Of a stretch of DNA of 64,000 bases, positions 48,344 to 60,448 are shown in pieces. Source of the stretch: Paramecium octaurelia (lineage: Eukaryota; Ciliophora; Oligohymenophorea; Peniculida; Parameciidae). The DNA lies in the NCBI GenBank assembly GCA_905182995.1, contig CAJJDP010000023.1, positions 409,474 to 473,473 of the forward strand, in the 5' to 3' direction. Position numbers and translations under genes: made by a program. Each line of letters opens with the position of its first letter. Position 1 is the stretch's first letter. Below the pieces are notes generated by a model that was given only the letters and a program-made list of their open reading frames with translations, searched no databases and was not told where the DNA came from.

Positions 48344-49725
48344 ATGTACATTAATAATACAATATAAACTACCTCATTTTGGAAAATCTATAGAGAACTA
48401 CAAAGAAATGTTTAACCTATCATAAATTGTATATCTCCTTAGAAAAGGATTAAGGCGAGATCATTTGAAATTGCCTCATAAAGTATGTTAATTGATGATG
48501 TTAAAAATACATCCAATTAACCACTAAGAAAAATAATCAGATCCCCAACTATTCTGACACAATTTGGAATTCCAATTAGAAGAGTTTCCAAAGTGGAAAG
48601 AGCAGATATTTTAGAAATTCTTTCATAAAGAAGTCTTGATATCTAAGATTAAAAAATTTAGCCACAAGGTAAAATTAGAAGGGTGACCTTTCATGAATAC
48701 TAGGGACAAAAACAGAAACGATTGAATAATTTGGTGCCTCATACTCAAGTTTATCAACATTCTCATGAAGCTATTATTGTTAAGAAGAAGAAAATCAACA
48801 GATTAAAGAATCAATACAGTATTATATGTTACAATAAGAATTTTTATAGAGATCGAGACAACGCAAAACCTATGGAGAACAAAAAAGTAAGAGCTGCCCC
48901 CTCAAAAGAATACCTAAAATAACTCATAAGAGAGCCAAATCCATTGCAGAGTAAATATATTAAGGACCTATTCTTCCTATTGATTTTGAACTCTAAAGAA
49001 AAATAGCTCTCTTATGTTTCTAAAAAAGGAGGAATACATTATTGATGTTTAGAAGAAAAACATGTATATAAGATCGTAAAACTTTATTTGTGCCGAAGGA
49101 GAAACTATTAAATTTTTAAGAAACTCTTTAAAAACAATTTAAATAACATGAAGATGCATTTGAAACTTCAGGCGAATCTTCACCTATGCCAAATAAATCT
49201 CTATAATTCAAACAAACCATCAATTTAAAATCAAAACCATAGAATCTTGAGAAACCATAATTAACTCCAAGATATATTAATAATAATGAATATTCAATAT
49301 TTCATCGAAAAACCTCCTTTAACATTATTAATAAATACCTTCAAGAAAAGTAAGTCAGAAACAAATTTTGTTTATCCCCACCGAACCAATAAGTACCCAA
49401 AATTAAATCACCAACATTAAAAGAATTAAATTTATATTTCCTGTCAACAAAGAGAAATACTGAAAATACTTCAAAATAATCTTAATATACTTAACATAGC
49501 TAATTGAAATCTTAAATTTCAATTCATACTTCAAGATCTAATGGTATCAAAGAAATAGAGGACTTGCAATTGCATTAAACAAAAAACCAATAAATACAAA
49601 ATTTTGAATTCAAAAAACTTTCTTAAAATACCTCAATAACTCATATAAAAACTTAACCTTGTGAGCATCAAGGATCTAAAAATAAATAATTTTATCTAAA
49701 AAAATTAAAACCATATTATTAGTGA
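48344..49725 (+). CDS. Basic, mostly disordered 453-aa protein
   Basis: A 20-nt intron (GTATTATATG...ACAATAAG, about 48820-48839) leaves exactly 454 codons. The N-terminal half is Arg/Lys-rich with possible short helices (RADILEILSQRSLDI; KIRRVTFHEYQGQ). One more conserved-looking segment is SIAEQIYQGPILPIDFELQ, followed by a basic Cys-containing stretch. The C-terminal half is Ser/Thr/Asn/Gln/Lys-rich with low order. No known domain. The first ATG lies 11 bp after the eL24 stop; a later in-frame ATG (about 48485) could be the true start. A cytoskeletal or nucleic-acid-binding role is possible. Confidence 0.7.
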
Positions 49726-49763
49726 AAAAATTACATATTTATCTTCTATATCTATATCAATTT

Positions 49764-50964
49764 TCAATAATTTAACTTGATTTATTCGTTCCTTGCCCAA
49801 AAATCAGGTTAGCTTATTAAATTCATAGCTTTCTCTATGGATAATAATTGATTATTATATTCCTAAGTTAATTTAGCCTTCCATTTTTCTTCAATTTATC
49901 TACCATTATTAATAAATTCTTTCTCTTTTGAATAAAACTCCTAATCCTTCCTATTTGATTCAATATCATCTTTAATTTGCCTTATTTTTTCCTCTGTAAC
50001 TGATAGATTGTATATCAACTCAGCAATGTCTTTTTTGAAAATCAAAAGTTCTCCATCCAATTGATGTTTTTAATCTTCATATTCCTTTTATTATTCAGCA
50101 TCGTAGGCGATATCTGAGTTTTTGTGATCAATAAATTGTTTTCTCAGATTATTAAAGGCTTCTAAAATCTAAAAGATAATGATAAATTGATTTAATACAT
50201 ATTTTTAAACTCTTGTATCAGTATATTGAGCTGATTCAGTAGTTTCTAGTAACTCTTTCATATCGATCCCTCCAATTAGCATTGTAGCTGCGAAAATCTT
50301 TCTTGTAATAATTTTAACTCTATCAACTTGGATGAACTATTCATTTGCAAATATCCCTTAGAGTAAGGCAATACACATATCAACTTGTGCAACCATATGT
50401 TCATATTGTGATACTAGGATGAATAAATTTGTTACAAGTATCTAGGAACTTCTCATTCTGCTTTTATCTAGTGAATGTTAGATATTCTAATTATTTTCGA
50501 TTTTCTTAAACATTCTTATCTAAATTTTCTAATCTCTTATTTATATTCACTATATAATCGTGCATTTATGAATCTAAATAATCTGTATTTCTAGCTATAA
50601 AAGTAACTGTTTCATCTATTCCTAAATCTAATTTTTCCTTTTTGCTATCATAAACATTAATAGCTTTATCACTAGCAAATTCATGATCATGCCTCAAATC
50701 CTTTACTTATTCTGTCTAAGGGATTATGATAACTTTTTCTATACCACTGATGTTAGAACATCTGCTAGTTCTTTCAATGCTGAGTCACCTGAAAATGCCA
50801 ATTAACTTAAATTCCACGCAATCTTACCCCAACTAGTTTTCTTGTCTATTTCATTATTATCTATTTACTTTCAGTTCTTCTACGCCATCTTGTTTACTAA
50901 TATTTACACAATTGATTGTGCAAATTAACAATAAGAGAACAAGTTCCGTTTTTTGAGTTTTCAT
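49764..50964 (-). CDS. Secreted coiled-coil protein
   Basis: Introns of 40 (border uncertain), 29 and 22 nt leave exactly 370 codons, 369 aa. The start MKTQKTELVLLLLICTINC is a good signal peptide. The mature part is helical: SWGKIAWNLSQLAFSGDS, SQMHDYIVNINKRLENLDKN, an interruption VDMCIALLQGIFAN...IFAATMLIGGIDMKELLE, then another coiled coil LDGELLIFKKDIAEL, SVTEEKIRQIKDD, ending near TQEYNNQLLSIEKA. Signal peptide plus two coiled coils is the plan of Paramecium secretory-granule (trichocyst matrix) proteins, but length and motifs do not let me assign it. It converges with the preceding gene (38-bp gap). Confidence 0.7.
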
Positions 50965-51237
50965 AAAATTATATTTATTTATAGCAAATTAATATTAATA
51001 CAAAAATGTTTCTACTTAAAATGCTTATTATTTTTTATTTCAAGGTATTGATATTTCTGATTATTTAAATGGTCTTCTTATTGAAATATTGAGGCATTTG
51101 AGATTTTAAATCGAATAAACAAATTTTCTTTGTTAAGGTTGAGAAATTACATAATTTTCCTATTCCCTGAATTAATACTTGAGTAAGATGATTTTAAAAT
51201 TTAATAATTAGTATAAAATTTTTCAATTGAAACCAAA

Positions 51238-52795
51238 ATGCAAAACAAGAAAAATGATCTTGCCTTTCAAAAATAGCATTCATTACCAAATTTTAATCCC
51301 AAATAATTTCAATAGGTATACATTTCTATGATTTGTTATAGGAGGAAATAGATTTAGAAAATTTAATCATATAAGCAAAAAAAGCAAACAATACTCTGTT
51401 TATAAAAGAGTACCCCTTGAATTAAGCAAAAGCCAACTATTATATTGTACGGATTAAATTGAAGGGGAAGGATGAATAAAAGTTCTTTGAAACAAGTCCA
51501 GAATTATTATTTATATTAAGAAGAGGCCTCACAATCTTAAATCTTAATAATAGTTACACAATTTTAAGAAAAGGATTGCCAAAATTTTACGATTTGTAAA
51601 TAATATTATCAAAATTAGAGGTTACTTTTGGAAAGATAAAGAGTAATAATAATAAAATTAGTTTTTATATGTCAACTAACTACGCAATGCATATTAATCA
51701 TTGAAACTAAGTATTCCAGTAACTATTGTTTAATAACAATAAGAAAATGGAGAAAATTTCCAAATATCCTTTTCTTCAATTTTATAAACTTGGGTTATTT
51801 CATCTAAAAATGTTTCTATATTTTGTAAAAACAATGATGAATACTTGATTAATTGTCCCAATAAGGATATTGATTGTCCAGAAAGATTACCTTGGTAGAT
51901 TGCTGAAATTTGGTTTTCTGACATGAGTGAAAAGAATGTAGAATAATTGCAAAAAGATTTAACAGATTTCACATTGGTTGGAGAATTCGTTCATAATCCT
52001 TATTTTGTACATATTATCGAGTATCAATAACCGGCCCTAAAGTTTTTTGCATTAATAAATAATCATGTAATTCTCACTAATTTTTTTAGCAAAGAAACTT
52101 CTGCTGTCATACTCTTTAAGCAGAACATTTAGCCAATAAACATAATCTTTAATTTGTTAAAACCAAATATATGCAAGCCAATACAAAAATAATTTTGGAT
52201 AATCATTTATAAAGAATCTATGAAAATATCAAACAAAGTCCTTTGTCAGTATCTGGAGAGGGAGTGGTTTTGTATTTGTTTAATGAATTTGAATGCTTGT
52301 CTATTAGCAAAATAAAAACTATAGAATGTATTTGATAAATATAAGTGAGATGAATAGCATAAATTATTTAGATAAAAATTGACCACATTAATTAAATAAT
52401 ATTAAGAAACTCTATTGAGTTACGCAGATGCTTACTAATAAGAAGCAAACGATTTGAACTAATATGAGGACAGAGATATAACTCGAACGATTGAAATCAA
52501 TACTCATATATTGATGAGTTTGCAATAGTATAAGAATATAATCTAATATTTTAGTTATCTAATAAAGGTGAAGTAAAAGGATCTTTATTATTAAGAATAA
52601 TTGTACAAATTGTGTTCTAAATATTACATGTAGTTTTATAATCAAATAGTTGAATTAACAACAAAATAAAATGTGAAAAATTATGAATAGGATAATATCT
52701 TTAAATACTTTGACTAAAAATACTAATATCCTTTGGCTTTGAAAAAATAAGAGATGTAACAAAAATAAGAAATTAAAATTGACGACTTTGAATGA
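51238..52795 (+). CDS. RNA-ligase-like nucleotidyltransferase with helical C-terminal extension
   Basis: Introns of 26, 19, 25 and 30 nt leave exactly 486 codons, 485 aa. Features of covalent nucleotidyltransferases of the T4 Rnl1/tRNA-ligase type are seen: RRGLTILN followed by ILRKGLPKFYDLQ (arginine plus PKFxN-type segment), a possible motif I KNGENFQISF, a strand WVISSKNVSIF, and LVGEFVHNPYFVHIIEY resembling the Glu-containing motifs III-IV. These enzymes join RNA 5'-phosphate and 3'-OH ends. Motif I is split by an intron and has K directly before N-G rather than the usual K-x-N/D-G, so activity is uncertain. The last 150 residues are a charged helical region, not part of the ligase fold. 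It converges with a NEK gene (30 bp). Confidence 0.6.
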
Positions 52796-52825
52796 ATATC
52801 TATAAAATTTATAATTATAATAAAT

Positions 52826-54052
52826 TCAAAATATTTATTTTTCAAGTTGTATGAGCAACTCAATATCTCTGATAGTCTTTTCACTTAAATCATTATTAAA
52901 ATCTAACGTATCACTTTCCTAAACTTATAAATAAATTATTTTTACAATTTATTAAATGTACTCCTACAACCTTTTTAATCCTAATTGGCTTTCTAGACTC
53001 ATTCTCAGTTCCTCAAGTTTACATGCATTGAAGTTGTTTGATGTATTCATTGTTGACTTTTATAAGTGTAACGTATATTTTTCCAAGTATTTTTTAGCAC
53101 CATTAAGTAGGATTTCCTATTTTAATAAATCATTAATATTGAATCTTTTATTTGGATCTACTACTAATAATTTAGTAACTAAATTTTTGAGTTCATCTGA
53201 ATAGTGCTTGGGAATGGGCGGATATTATCCCCTTAGAATCTTAATGCCTAAACCTTCAATGGCTATGAGTAAAATCTTGTTTCAAATACTTTTAGCATCA
53301 AATGCATGTCTGAGTGATATCATTTCATACAAAACACACCCTAAGCTCCACATATCAGATTTTTGAGAATAAGGTTTAGATTGAAAGGCCTCCGGACTTA
53401 TGTAATATGGAGTTCCAATTGAAGTTTTACATAATTATTCTTTACATTCCATTTCCTTAGCAATTCCAAAATCGCCCAATTTAATAAAGTTATCCTTGGT
53501 TATGAAGATATTTTATGTTTTAATATCTCTGTGAATAATATTTTGATCATGTAAGTATTTAACAGCCAAACACAATTGAGTAAACCAATCAATTATTACA
53601 GTTTCATTTAAATATTCATTATTCTATTTATATTCGAGCAACATTTATTCCAAATTGCCCTTTTCAGCATATTCCATAACTATACATAAATTTGTACTAT
53701 CTTATAAATTTCAAATTACACATTTTCAAAAAATGACTCATAATATTTAATGATGCTGGGATGCTTTAGATCTTTCATAATCTTGGCCTCACATATAGCA
53801 TTTTCCTTTTATTTACTATTCATATTTGAGATATCAATAACCTATATAAATTAAATGCTATCAAACCTTGATGATGCATTATAGTTTTGTATTCAATTGT
53901 ATGGCCAAATAAGCAGCCCCATAACTTCCCTTGCCTTTCACTTCTAACTTTTGATAATTGTTGATTGCGTCATGCAATTCATTCTTCTCCTTTTGTTAGA
54001 CTTCTTCTCCAATTGAAAGAGTGCAATTACTCCAAGAATTTATTTAATCCAT
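52826..54052 (-). CDS. NIMA-related protein kinase (NEK), short form
   Basis: Introns of 25, 23 and 27 nt leave exactly 384 codons, 383 aa. A 35-residue N-extension precedes the kinase: [11 protein letters not shown] glycine loop, CIIKVIDI lysine, [22 protein letters not shown] catalytic loop, GDFGIAKEM, activation segment [13 protein letters not shown] and [13 protein letters not shown]. All catalytic residues are present. A coiled-coil-like tail of about 100 residues follows ([28 protein letters not shown]), typical of NEKs. It differs from the first NEK in this window (DFG instead of DLG, short tail), so they are not recent duplicates. Divergent from the next gene, start codons 68 bp apart. 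Confidence 0.88.
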
Positions 54053-54120
54053 TTAATTTGAAAATGATTATTTATAGAATTTATTAATATTTTAAAATGT
54101 ATTCGTTGTATTGATCTTCA

Positions 54121-55583
54121 ATGAAGAGTCTAAATGCTTTTTTAGTCGATCAAACCTTTAATCAAAGAGTATTTTAACAAATTAATGTAGTCTTTAAGTT
54201 ATTTAAATATGTAATAAAATAAATTTTAGAAAATCAATAATAACAGTTCCTCTATAGTTGATGTCCACTTGATATCTCATTACATTCTGGATCAAATCAT
54301 AGGCTCTTGCACTATTTTACTATAGGAGCATTTTATAATCAACTCAACTCCTAAATATACAGAATTCGCAACAATTATGCTTTTGAACAATCTCATTAAG
54401 CATTACATTGATGTTCCATTCGAAATGAATGTTACTTAGGATGAAGAACCACTTCCTCCCTTGAAGGATTCTTATTCAGGTGTAATACAAGTAGATCCAT
54501 AAAAAAAAGATATAGAAATTATTTGTGAAAAAGAACTTACAAGATCAACTAAATTTTTAAGATAATCATCTCGAATGAAATCAAATTCAGTCAGTGTTGT
54601 TGTAACCATGAATAGATCCACTTATAAAAAACAAACTTCGAAAAAATAAAGTATCGAAGTTGTTAAACTTGATGAACCGAATCAATAAATTGATGAAAAG
54701 GAACAATATTTTAGATATCAACATGAATTAAAATGCAAAATGCTTGAATAAATAGCTAGGTAATTATATTAGGAGTATTTTAAGAAATGAAAAAAGATAA
54801 GAAGAAGATAGGGCCAAATAGAAAAATCAATTAGAATAATTGAAAAAAAAATAAAACTATGCTAATTGTGGTTACGATTATGATGGATCAATTTTACCTT
54901 ACAATAAACCCTTCATGTAAGTGAAGCTCTATCATCTGTAATCTAAAATTTTAAAGAAAAAATAAGATAAAAAGAAATAGGATAATAAGAGTCGTGTTGA
55001 AAATATTTATATTAGGAATCAAACCAAACTTGATGTTCAATAGATGAGTTAGCTTAAATTTGAAGAAGATTTAAGATAAAGCCAAATTAATAGGTTTGAA
55101 TCTGGGTTGGTGAGAAATATGAATGGCTTCAGCAAAATAGAGAAATTGGACTTATTAAAAAATGATTCCTCATTAAGAATGACAAAAAAGTAATATGAAG
55201 AAACATCAGAGATTGTTTATACAGAATCTTTTGTAAATCTCCATAAATAGCATACTAATATTGAAGATTAAATTCCAGATACTAAAAGTCCTATTGCTAA
55301 TAATATTAAGGCTAAGGTTTCCTCTCAAAGAGATGGAGAAATAAAGTATCAATAATAAAACTATTAATTTCTCTTGACGGAGCCAGACGAAGATAGAGAA
55401 ATAAATTTACAAGGTGATGTTGAAAGATAATAAAAATTGAGAAATAAAGAATAATATCATAAGTAAAACACATAACAATTAGTCTCTTTTGCGAATGAAT
55501 AAGGGAAACTTCCTGCACTTAAAAAGTCCTAATAAAATAAATTAAATGAAAAATTTAAAAGATCTCAAACTCAGCATTGCTGA
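54121..55583 (+). CDS. Unrecognised 472-aa Lys/Gln-rich protein
   Basis: Introns of 19 nt (GTAATAAAATAAATTTTAG) and 25 nt leave exactly 473 codons. The first 120 residues look folded (VDVHLISHYILDQIIGSC, NNLIKHYIDVPFEMNV). The middle is disordered, then a charged helix QEEDRAKQKNQLEQLKKK leads to NYANCGYDYDGSILPYNKP, a YDxxG-type motif found, as I recall, in several ciliary proteins of unknown function. The rest is Lys/Gln/Asn-rich. No enzymatic motif or membrane segment. Cilium association is a guess from this motif and neighbours. Confidence 0.65.
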
Positions 55584-55815
55584 TTATCTATATGATTGTT
55601 ATGTTACATTTTTTATAAAATTCAATTGATTTCACAAACATAATAAGATACACAATTGTAATAAGATAAATCTATTTTTTAAATTATGATTGAAAGAATA
55701 AATGAATTTATAACCAAGATCTGTTTCTAATCAGAATTCTGTTTAAAGAATCCACTCTAAACAATCAAGAAGTCAAAAATTTTGACAATTCTAAATATTG
55801 TAAATTAAAATAATA

Positions 55816-58408
55816 ATGGATTAATTGAATTCATGGGGTTATTGTAATCCAACTAATTGGGAAGATAAACTGCCAAAACCATATAAGTACTTTATTGCTT
55901 CCTACGCTAGGTTCATAAACAAAATCTTAAATACTATGATACTTAATGAAGTCTATAACAAAGTTTTCGAAATTGAAAAATATCGTTCTGATCCAAACTA
56001 TGAAGGACAATTAAGAACACTGCCTCCTTAAGGTGTTTTTGATATTCCTTAATTGAGTTGTGTTAGTCGAGATAGTTCGAGCAATTTAGTAGCAGCTGGG
56101 GACTCTTAGGGAAATTTAATGATATTGGACTTAAGCAAGAAACTAAGAATTGCCAAGAAAGAAACAAATGGGAAAAGAATACTTAAAGTATGTTTAAGCA
56201 GTAGAGATCAAGCGCCGGATGATTACAAGAATGTTTGTGTGTAGAAAGTCATTACTAATTTAGGATTGGTGTTGTTTAACATAATGATCCAGTTGTGTAC
56301 ATTTATCGGTTCAGGCCATTAGAAAATAAATTATTGCTTCATTATACGATTACAATGTCAAAGGACAAGAATGCGATTGGTGAATATCCAGTCGATGTAG
56401 ACATAAGTTAATATTCTTAATATATAACTGTTACATAATATAATGGAAGTGTTAAAGTGTTTAGAATTCCAGACTTAAAGATAGATTTACAATCAAATTC
56501 AAGTCAAATATCAAGCAACAGCGTTGGAGCATAAAGTCCAAGACACTTATAAAGTCAATTCAAACCATCACCAATAAAAGGGAAAGAATAGCCAATAGTT
56601 GTTCCAGTGCAATAATAACAACAAATTTAAACATCTCCTATGGATATTACATGCTCTGAATTAACCGATTTGGTGTATTAGGTGAAGTTCAATGGAATAA
56701 AGAAAACATTAGATTACAATGGAATAATAGCTAAAATCAAATAAGATTTCACTACTCCAAAAGAGCCTCCTCCTGAAGAAAAAGTTGATCCTAAAAAGAA
56801 AGCTCCCGTTCCTGCAAAAAAACAAGTTGAAGTAGCACCTGTGCCAGTAGTGGTGGAGGAAGTACTTTATGATGAAAATGAAAATGGAGCAGTACCAAAC
56901 GATGATGCTTATCCAACTCAGAAGTATCGAGCAATGGTTGAATTTATAATTGAAAGGTTTAGTGTTCAAAATGGAAACAAAACATTTAATTCATACAAGT
57001 AGCATGAATGTGTTACAGGCATAGTTGTTGGTTGGACTAATACAACAAGACTTGAATTACATCGTTTTACTAGTGCTAAGAGATCAGCACTTCCAGAATA
57101 TTTAAGTGCTTCTTTTGGATTGCCAACTTAATAGCTATTTAAACAATAAGCATCAGTTACAGAGGTCTAAATTCTTTACCCTTTGAGTTGCATGGCTATA
57201 TCCAAATCATCAGTGTACTTAGCCGCTGGATTACAACAAGGAAGTGTGTTCGTATATGATTTGATTTTGGAATAAGAGAGGTTCTATTTAGATAAGCACA
57301 TGTTCACTTGCACTCAGATTCAATTCTGTGATGATAGTAGATTGGTATCATCTTCGTATGATGGAGGTGTTAACATATATGATATAAAGGAAGGGAAGTT
57401 GTTGTGTAAACGAACACATCAATTTAGGAAGGGAAGTAAAGTTAAGATGGAAGAACAGAAGCAAGGATTGTGGAGAATAATTGGAATGAGTGTTAGTCAT
57501 ACTGGAGTGGCAGCTGCTTTGGATGCACAATAAGAGGTGAGAATTTATGATGTCTGGCATGGTGAAAAAATAGGGAAACTCACTCCTTAACAAGTTATGG
57601 ATGATAAATTGAGATAATGGGTTTAGGATAAGGCATTAGTGGCATGTTATAAAAATGAAATTTTAATTTCGGCTGATGTCTTGCAAGTTAATCAATATAC
57701 TACTCTACAAATTTTCAAGATATTTGACAATTTAGTTAATTTGTTTCCAGGGTTAGCCAATATTTATAGAAAGGGAATTGAAAAAGATAAAGTCATGAAT
57801 CTATTCGAAAAAATACCCAAAAATGAATTACAAAATCCATAATTCGATATACCCAACCTTTAAGGAAATGGCAACAATTAATTGAAAATCCCTGGATAAG
57901 AACATAGACCTAGTTAATAAAGAGGAAGCCAATAAAGAATTGGGTATGCCTATAAATAAATATAAGATCCTAACATGGTTCTCATAAAAGTGGTAAATTG
58001 CCTCCTGCAGTCCCATCAAGTATCAAGGGAGGTCCTGTCTCTCTCATTAATTCATTGCATAAATCTAATCATTCAGATTAATAGGTTGACTTTAATTCCT
58101 CCTTCAAAAGTTATCAAGCTTCTTCAATGTCGCATAGACTCTCTAAATAAAATTCCAAATAGGCCATTTTGACCAAAGAAATGCTACATCCTGAATAGTT
58201 CTTATTAGAGAAGGACAAATCTTCAATTCCACTCTTAATCAAGGACGACACCAGCATGGTTGAACGGTGTCGAAGTAGAAATTCTGAAAGGTTGGTGAGG
58301 ATTGAGAAGGTCAGTAATATGATATAGAAAGTGGGATAATAATTGGCTTAAGAGGAGGAAAAGAAGAAGCTTCAAGAGCGTCATCGTTAATTGTCTTCTG
58401 CTAAATGA
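55816..58408 (+). CDS. WD-repeat protein, probably WDR93-like axonemal protein
   Basis: Introns of 23 nt (in the first quarter) and 23 nt (near the 3' end) leave exactly 849 codons, 848 aa. The N-terminus LPKPYKYFIASYARFINKI resembles the conserved start of WDR93 (PQPYRxINKI). Two blocks of beta-propeller blades follow (SNLVAAGDSQGNLMILDL; SQYITVTQYNGSVKVFRI; then SVYLAAGLQQGSVFVYDL, RLVSSSYDGGVNIYDI, GVAAALDAQQEVRIYDV), separated by a Pro/Glu/Lys linker. The C-tail is disordered and ends in a short coiled coil. WDR93 belongs to the C1d projection of the central pair, so an axonemal role is likely. The assignment rests on overall plan and is moderate. Its TGA overlaps the ATG of the next gene. 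Confidence 0.7.
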
Positions 58409-58828
58409 TTAATTAATTATGTATTTGTTGTAATGAGCCCAAAAAATATAAATGTCCTAAATGTGAAATGCCCTATTGCAGTGCTGCATGTTTCAAGCTT
58501 CACAGTTGCAAACCCATCCAAAAGAAACCATAGATATAAGATCAAGAACCTTTTAAAAGTGATTACATTGATGAGGAATATAAATTATCCAAAGAGAAAT
58601 TAGAAATCCTTAGTAAATTTCAAATCTAAATCAATAGAAAGAAGTTAAAAAATCAGAAAGTTCGTTTCCAATAAGCGTCTTTAAAAACTATTGATTCATA
58701 TTGATAATAGCAAGTACAGATTTAAAGAATTAAACACTTGCATGTAAAATGATAAAGATTTTGAGGATTTTTGTACATTGATGTTATCTGAGATGGGACA
58801 TATTGATGAGAATGGACAGTTTAAATGA
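58405..58828 (+). CDS. HIT-type zinc-finger protein (ZNHIT3-like)
   Basis: A 34-nt intron (GTCTTTAAAAAC...GATAATAG) leaves exactly 130 codons, 129 aa. The N-terminal 32 residues form a HIT finger: C-x2-C (CICC), C-x2-C (CPKC), YCSAAC and a final His-x-Cys (LHSC), closely like ZNHIT3. A helical region follows (YKLSKEKLEILSKFQIQIN), and the end DFEDFCTLMLSEMGHIDENGQF fits ZNHIT3-type C-termini. ZNHIT3 helps assemble box C/D snoRNPs. The ATG lies in an ATGA with the stop of the WD gene; no alternative ATG upstream of the first Cys pair exists, so this start is almost forced. Confidence 0.8.
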
Positions 58829-58951
58829 TCAGCCATAAAATATTTTATTATAAAATTCAGATTATTTTATTTTTCAGCCTAAAAATTAAAAAGGAATTAT
58901 TTAATTTGTTTAGGAAGTTCTAAATAATTATAAAATTATATAAAAAACCTT

Positions 58952-59819
58952 ATGATTCATTTTGTAGAAGTTGCTTTAATCTGGGCACTGCCAGCAATCC
59001 TTATTAATAAATTGATCTTCTACTTGGTTTATAAGATTGGTGGAAATCATGAATGTATAGTGGATGTAGCCTACTCCATAAGTCATTTAGTTGCAGGAAT
59101 AGTCTACTTTATATTCTCGACAATATCAACTCCAGCAAAGATAGTAAAAATATTACAATATTTTAAGATTAATATCCTTCTTGTTGCAATTTGGTCATTA
59201 AGACTTGGTGGGTTCTTGTGTGTAACTAGAGTTTTGGCTGGTTTTAAAGATGAAAGGTACGATAATATCTTTAGAGAATACAACGCAGATAAATTTAAGA
59301 AGGAGGTAATGGTCCTTGTGTAATTTATGTTCTAAGGATTGATCGTATTCGTAACTAGTATACCATTATATTTTTTGTTTCTCAATGACCTTACTTGGAA
59401 ACCAGAAAATTTCACAGGTTTGAATGTGCTGAATTACATTGCTTTATCAATAATTCCTTTTAGTATTTGTCTAGAAGCAATCGCTGGTAAATTGGATATA
59501 TATATTTTTAGATATACAGTTGGAGAAGTTTAAGAAGTAAAAACAATAGGGATTGATACCTAGGGAAGATTTGTTGGAAAGTGGACTTTGGAGAAAGAGT
59601 CGCCATCCTAATTTATTTTTTGACCTAGTTACTTGGTTCTGTTTTGCCTTGGCTGCAATTAATGATGCAATAAGTTTGTGTGCTCTGATAGGTCCAATTG
59701 CTTTGTTTTGTGTAATGGAATTTCTCACAACTCCGTTAACTGAAGTGCATATGAAAAAGAAAAGGGCAGACACTTATGCTTAATATGTTGCTAGAACTAA
59801 TAAATATTTGGTTATGTGA
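58952..59819 (+). CDS. DUF1295 / steroid-5-alpha-reductase-like membrane protein
   Basis: A 25-nt intron (GTAAATTGG...TTTTTAG) leaves exactly 281 codons, 280 aa. About six hydrophobic helices are visible (VEVALIWALPAILINKLIFYLVY; VAGIVYFIFS; ILLVAIWSLRLGGFL; FMFQGLIVFVTSIPLYFLFL; NYIALSIIPFSICLEAIAG; FFDLVTWFCFALAA...LCALIGPIALFC). The signature of the family is present after the fifth: LESGLWRKSRHPNLF, the NADPH-binding S-R-H-P-N motif, and RADTYAQYVARTNKYL at the end. Proteins of this family reduce double bonds of steroid- or lipid-like substrates in the ER. The substrate here is unknown. Confidence 0.88.
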
Positions 59820-59859
59820 TGGTTCTGTGATGATCATTATTGGTTGTTGTATTATAATT

Positions 59860-60385
59860 TCAATTAAAACTAAATTAATCTTTTGGTAGTGGGGTTTTTG
59901 TAGTTCTTAGATATTCACTTTTCGAATCTCCAGTGGTTATGGGATTTCGAGATAAATTATCTCTGGATGGGAGATCCGAAGTTTTTAACTATTGCTTGTA
60001 AACACAATCTGAATTGTTACCAGGTTCAGCAACTTTGATACAATGAGGTTTGAAGACTTATTCTTTTCGATTTTCTGAGAACTAATTTTTAGTAGAAGAA
60101 TTTTAATACATCGAAGACACTTGTGGCTTGATTGCTGAATTGAGTTGTTTTTACAGTGGGTTTGTGAAGTGTGGGTGCATTGGTTATTAAACTAGTGACT
60201 TAAAAAAGGGGAGTCGATTATCTTTCATTTAATTTGTTGGCGCATTTTTCTTTGGCTGCTTAATAAAGAACAAGATCAGATTGCTTCGGAGGTTTATCAA
60301 CTGAGTTGACTGATTGATTAATAAAACACTTAGAAGACGAAGTTTTATATTAATTCACTGTTTGAAAATTACTCTAATTATCCAT
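59860..60385 (-). CDS. Disordered polar 165-aa protein
   Basis: A 28-nt intron (GTATTAAAATTC...AAAAATTAG) leaves exactly 166 codons. The sequence is Ser/Thr/Asn/Lys/Pro-rich without hydrophobic core (MDNQSNFQTVNQYKT; RDNLSRNPITTGDSKSEY), so intrinsically disordered. No motif recognised. Short, Pro/Asn/Thr-rich proteins of this type are often microtubule-associated in ciliates; that is inference. It is convergent with the DUF1295 gene (40-bp gap) and divergent from the surface antigen (start codons 63 bp apart). Confidence 0.6.
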
Positions 60386-60448
60386 TTTTGCTTGTTTGTT
60401 AATTAAATTATAAATTACTTCATACAAATATAAAATATTATAATATAC

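Noticed and set aside
51690..51760. Apparent loss of the catalytic lysine (Gln in its place) in the RNA-ligase-like protein
   Set aside because: Removing a 25-nt GTAACTATTG...ATAAG intron changes the local reading to K-N-G-E, and only the spliced form gives a whole-codon gene.
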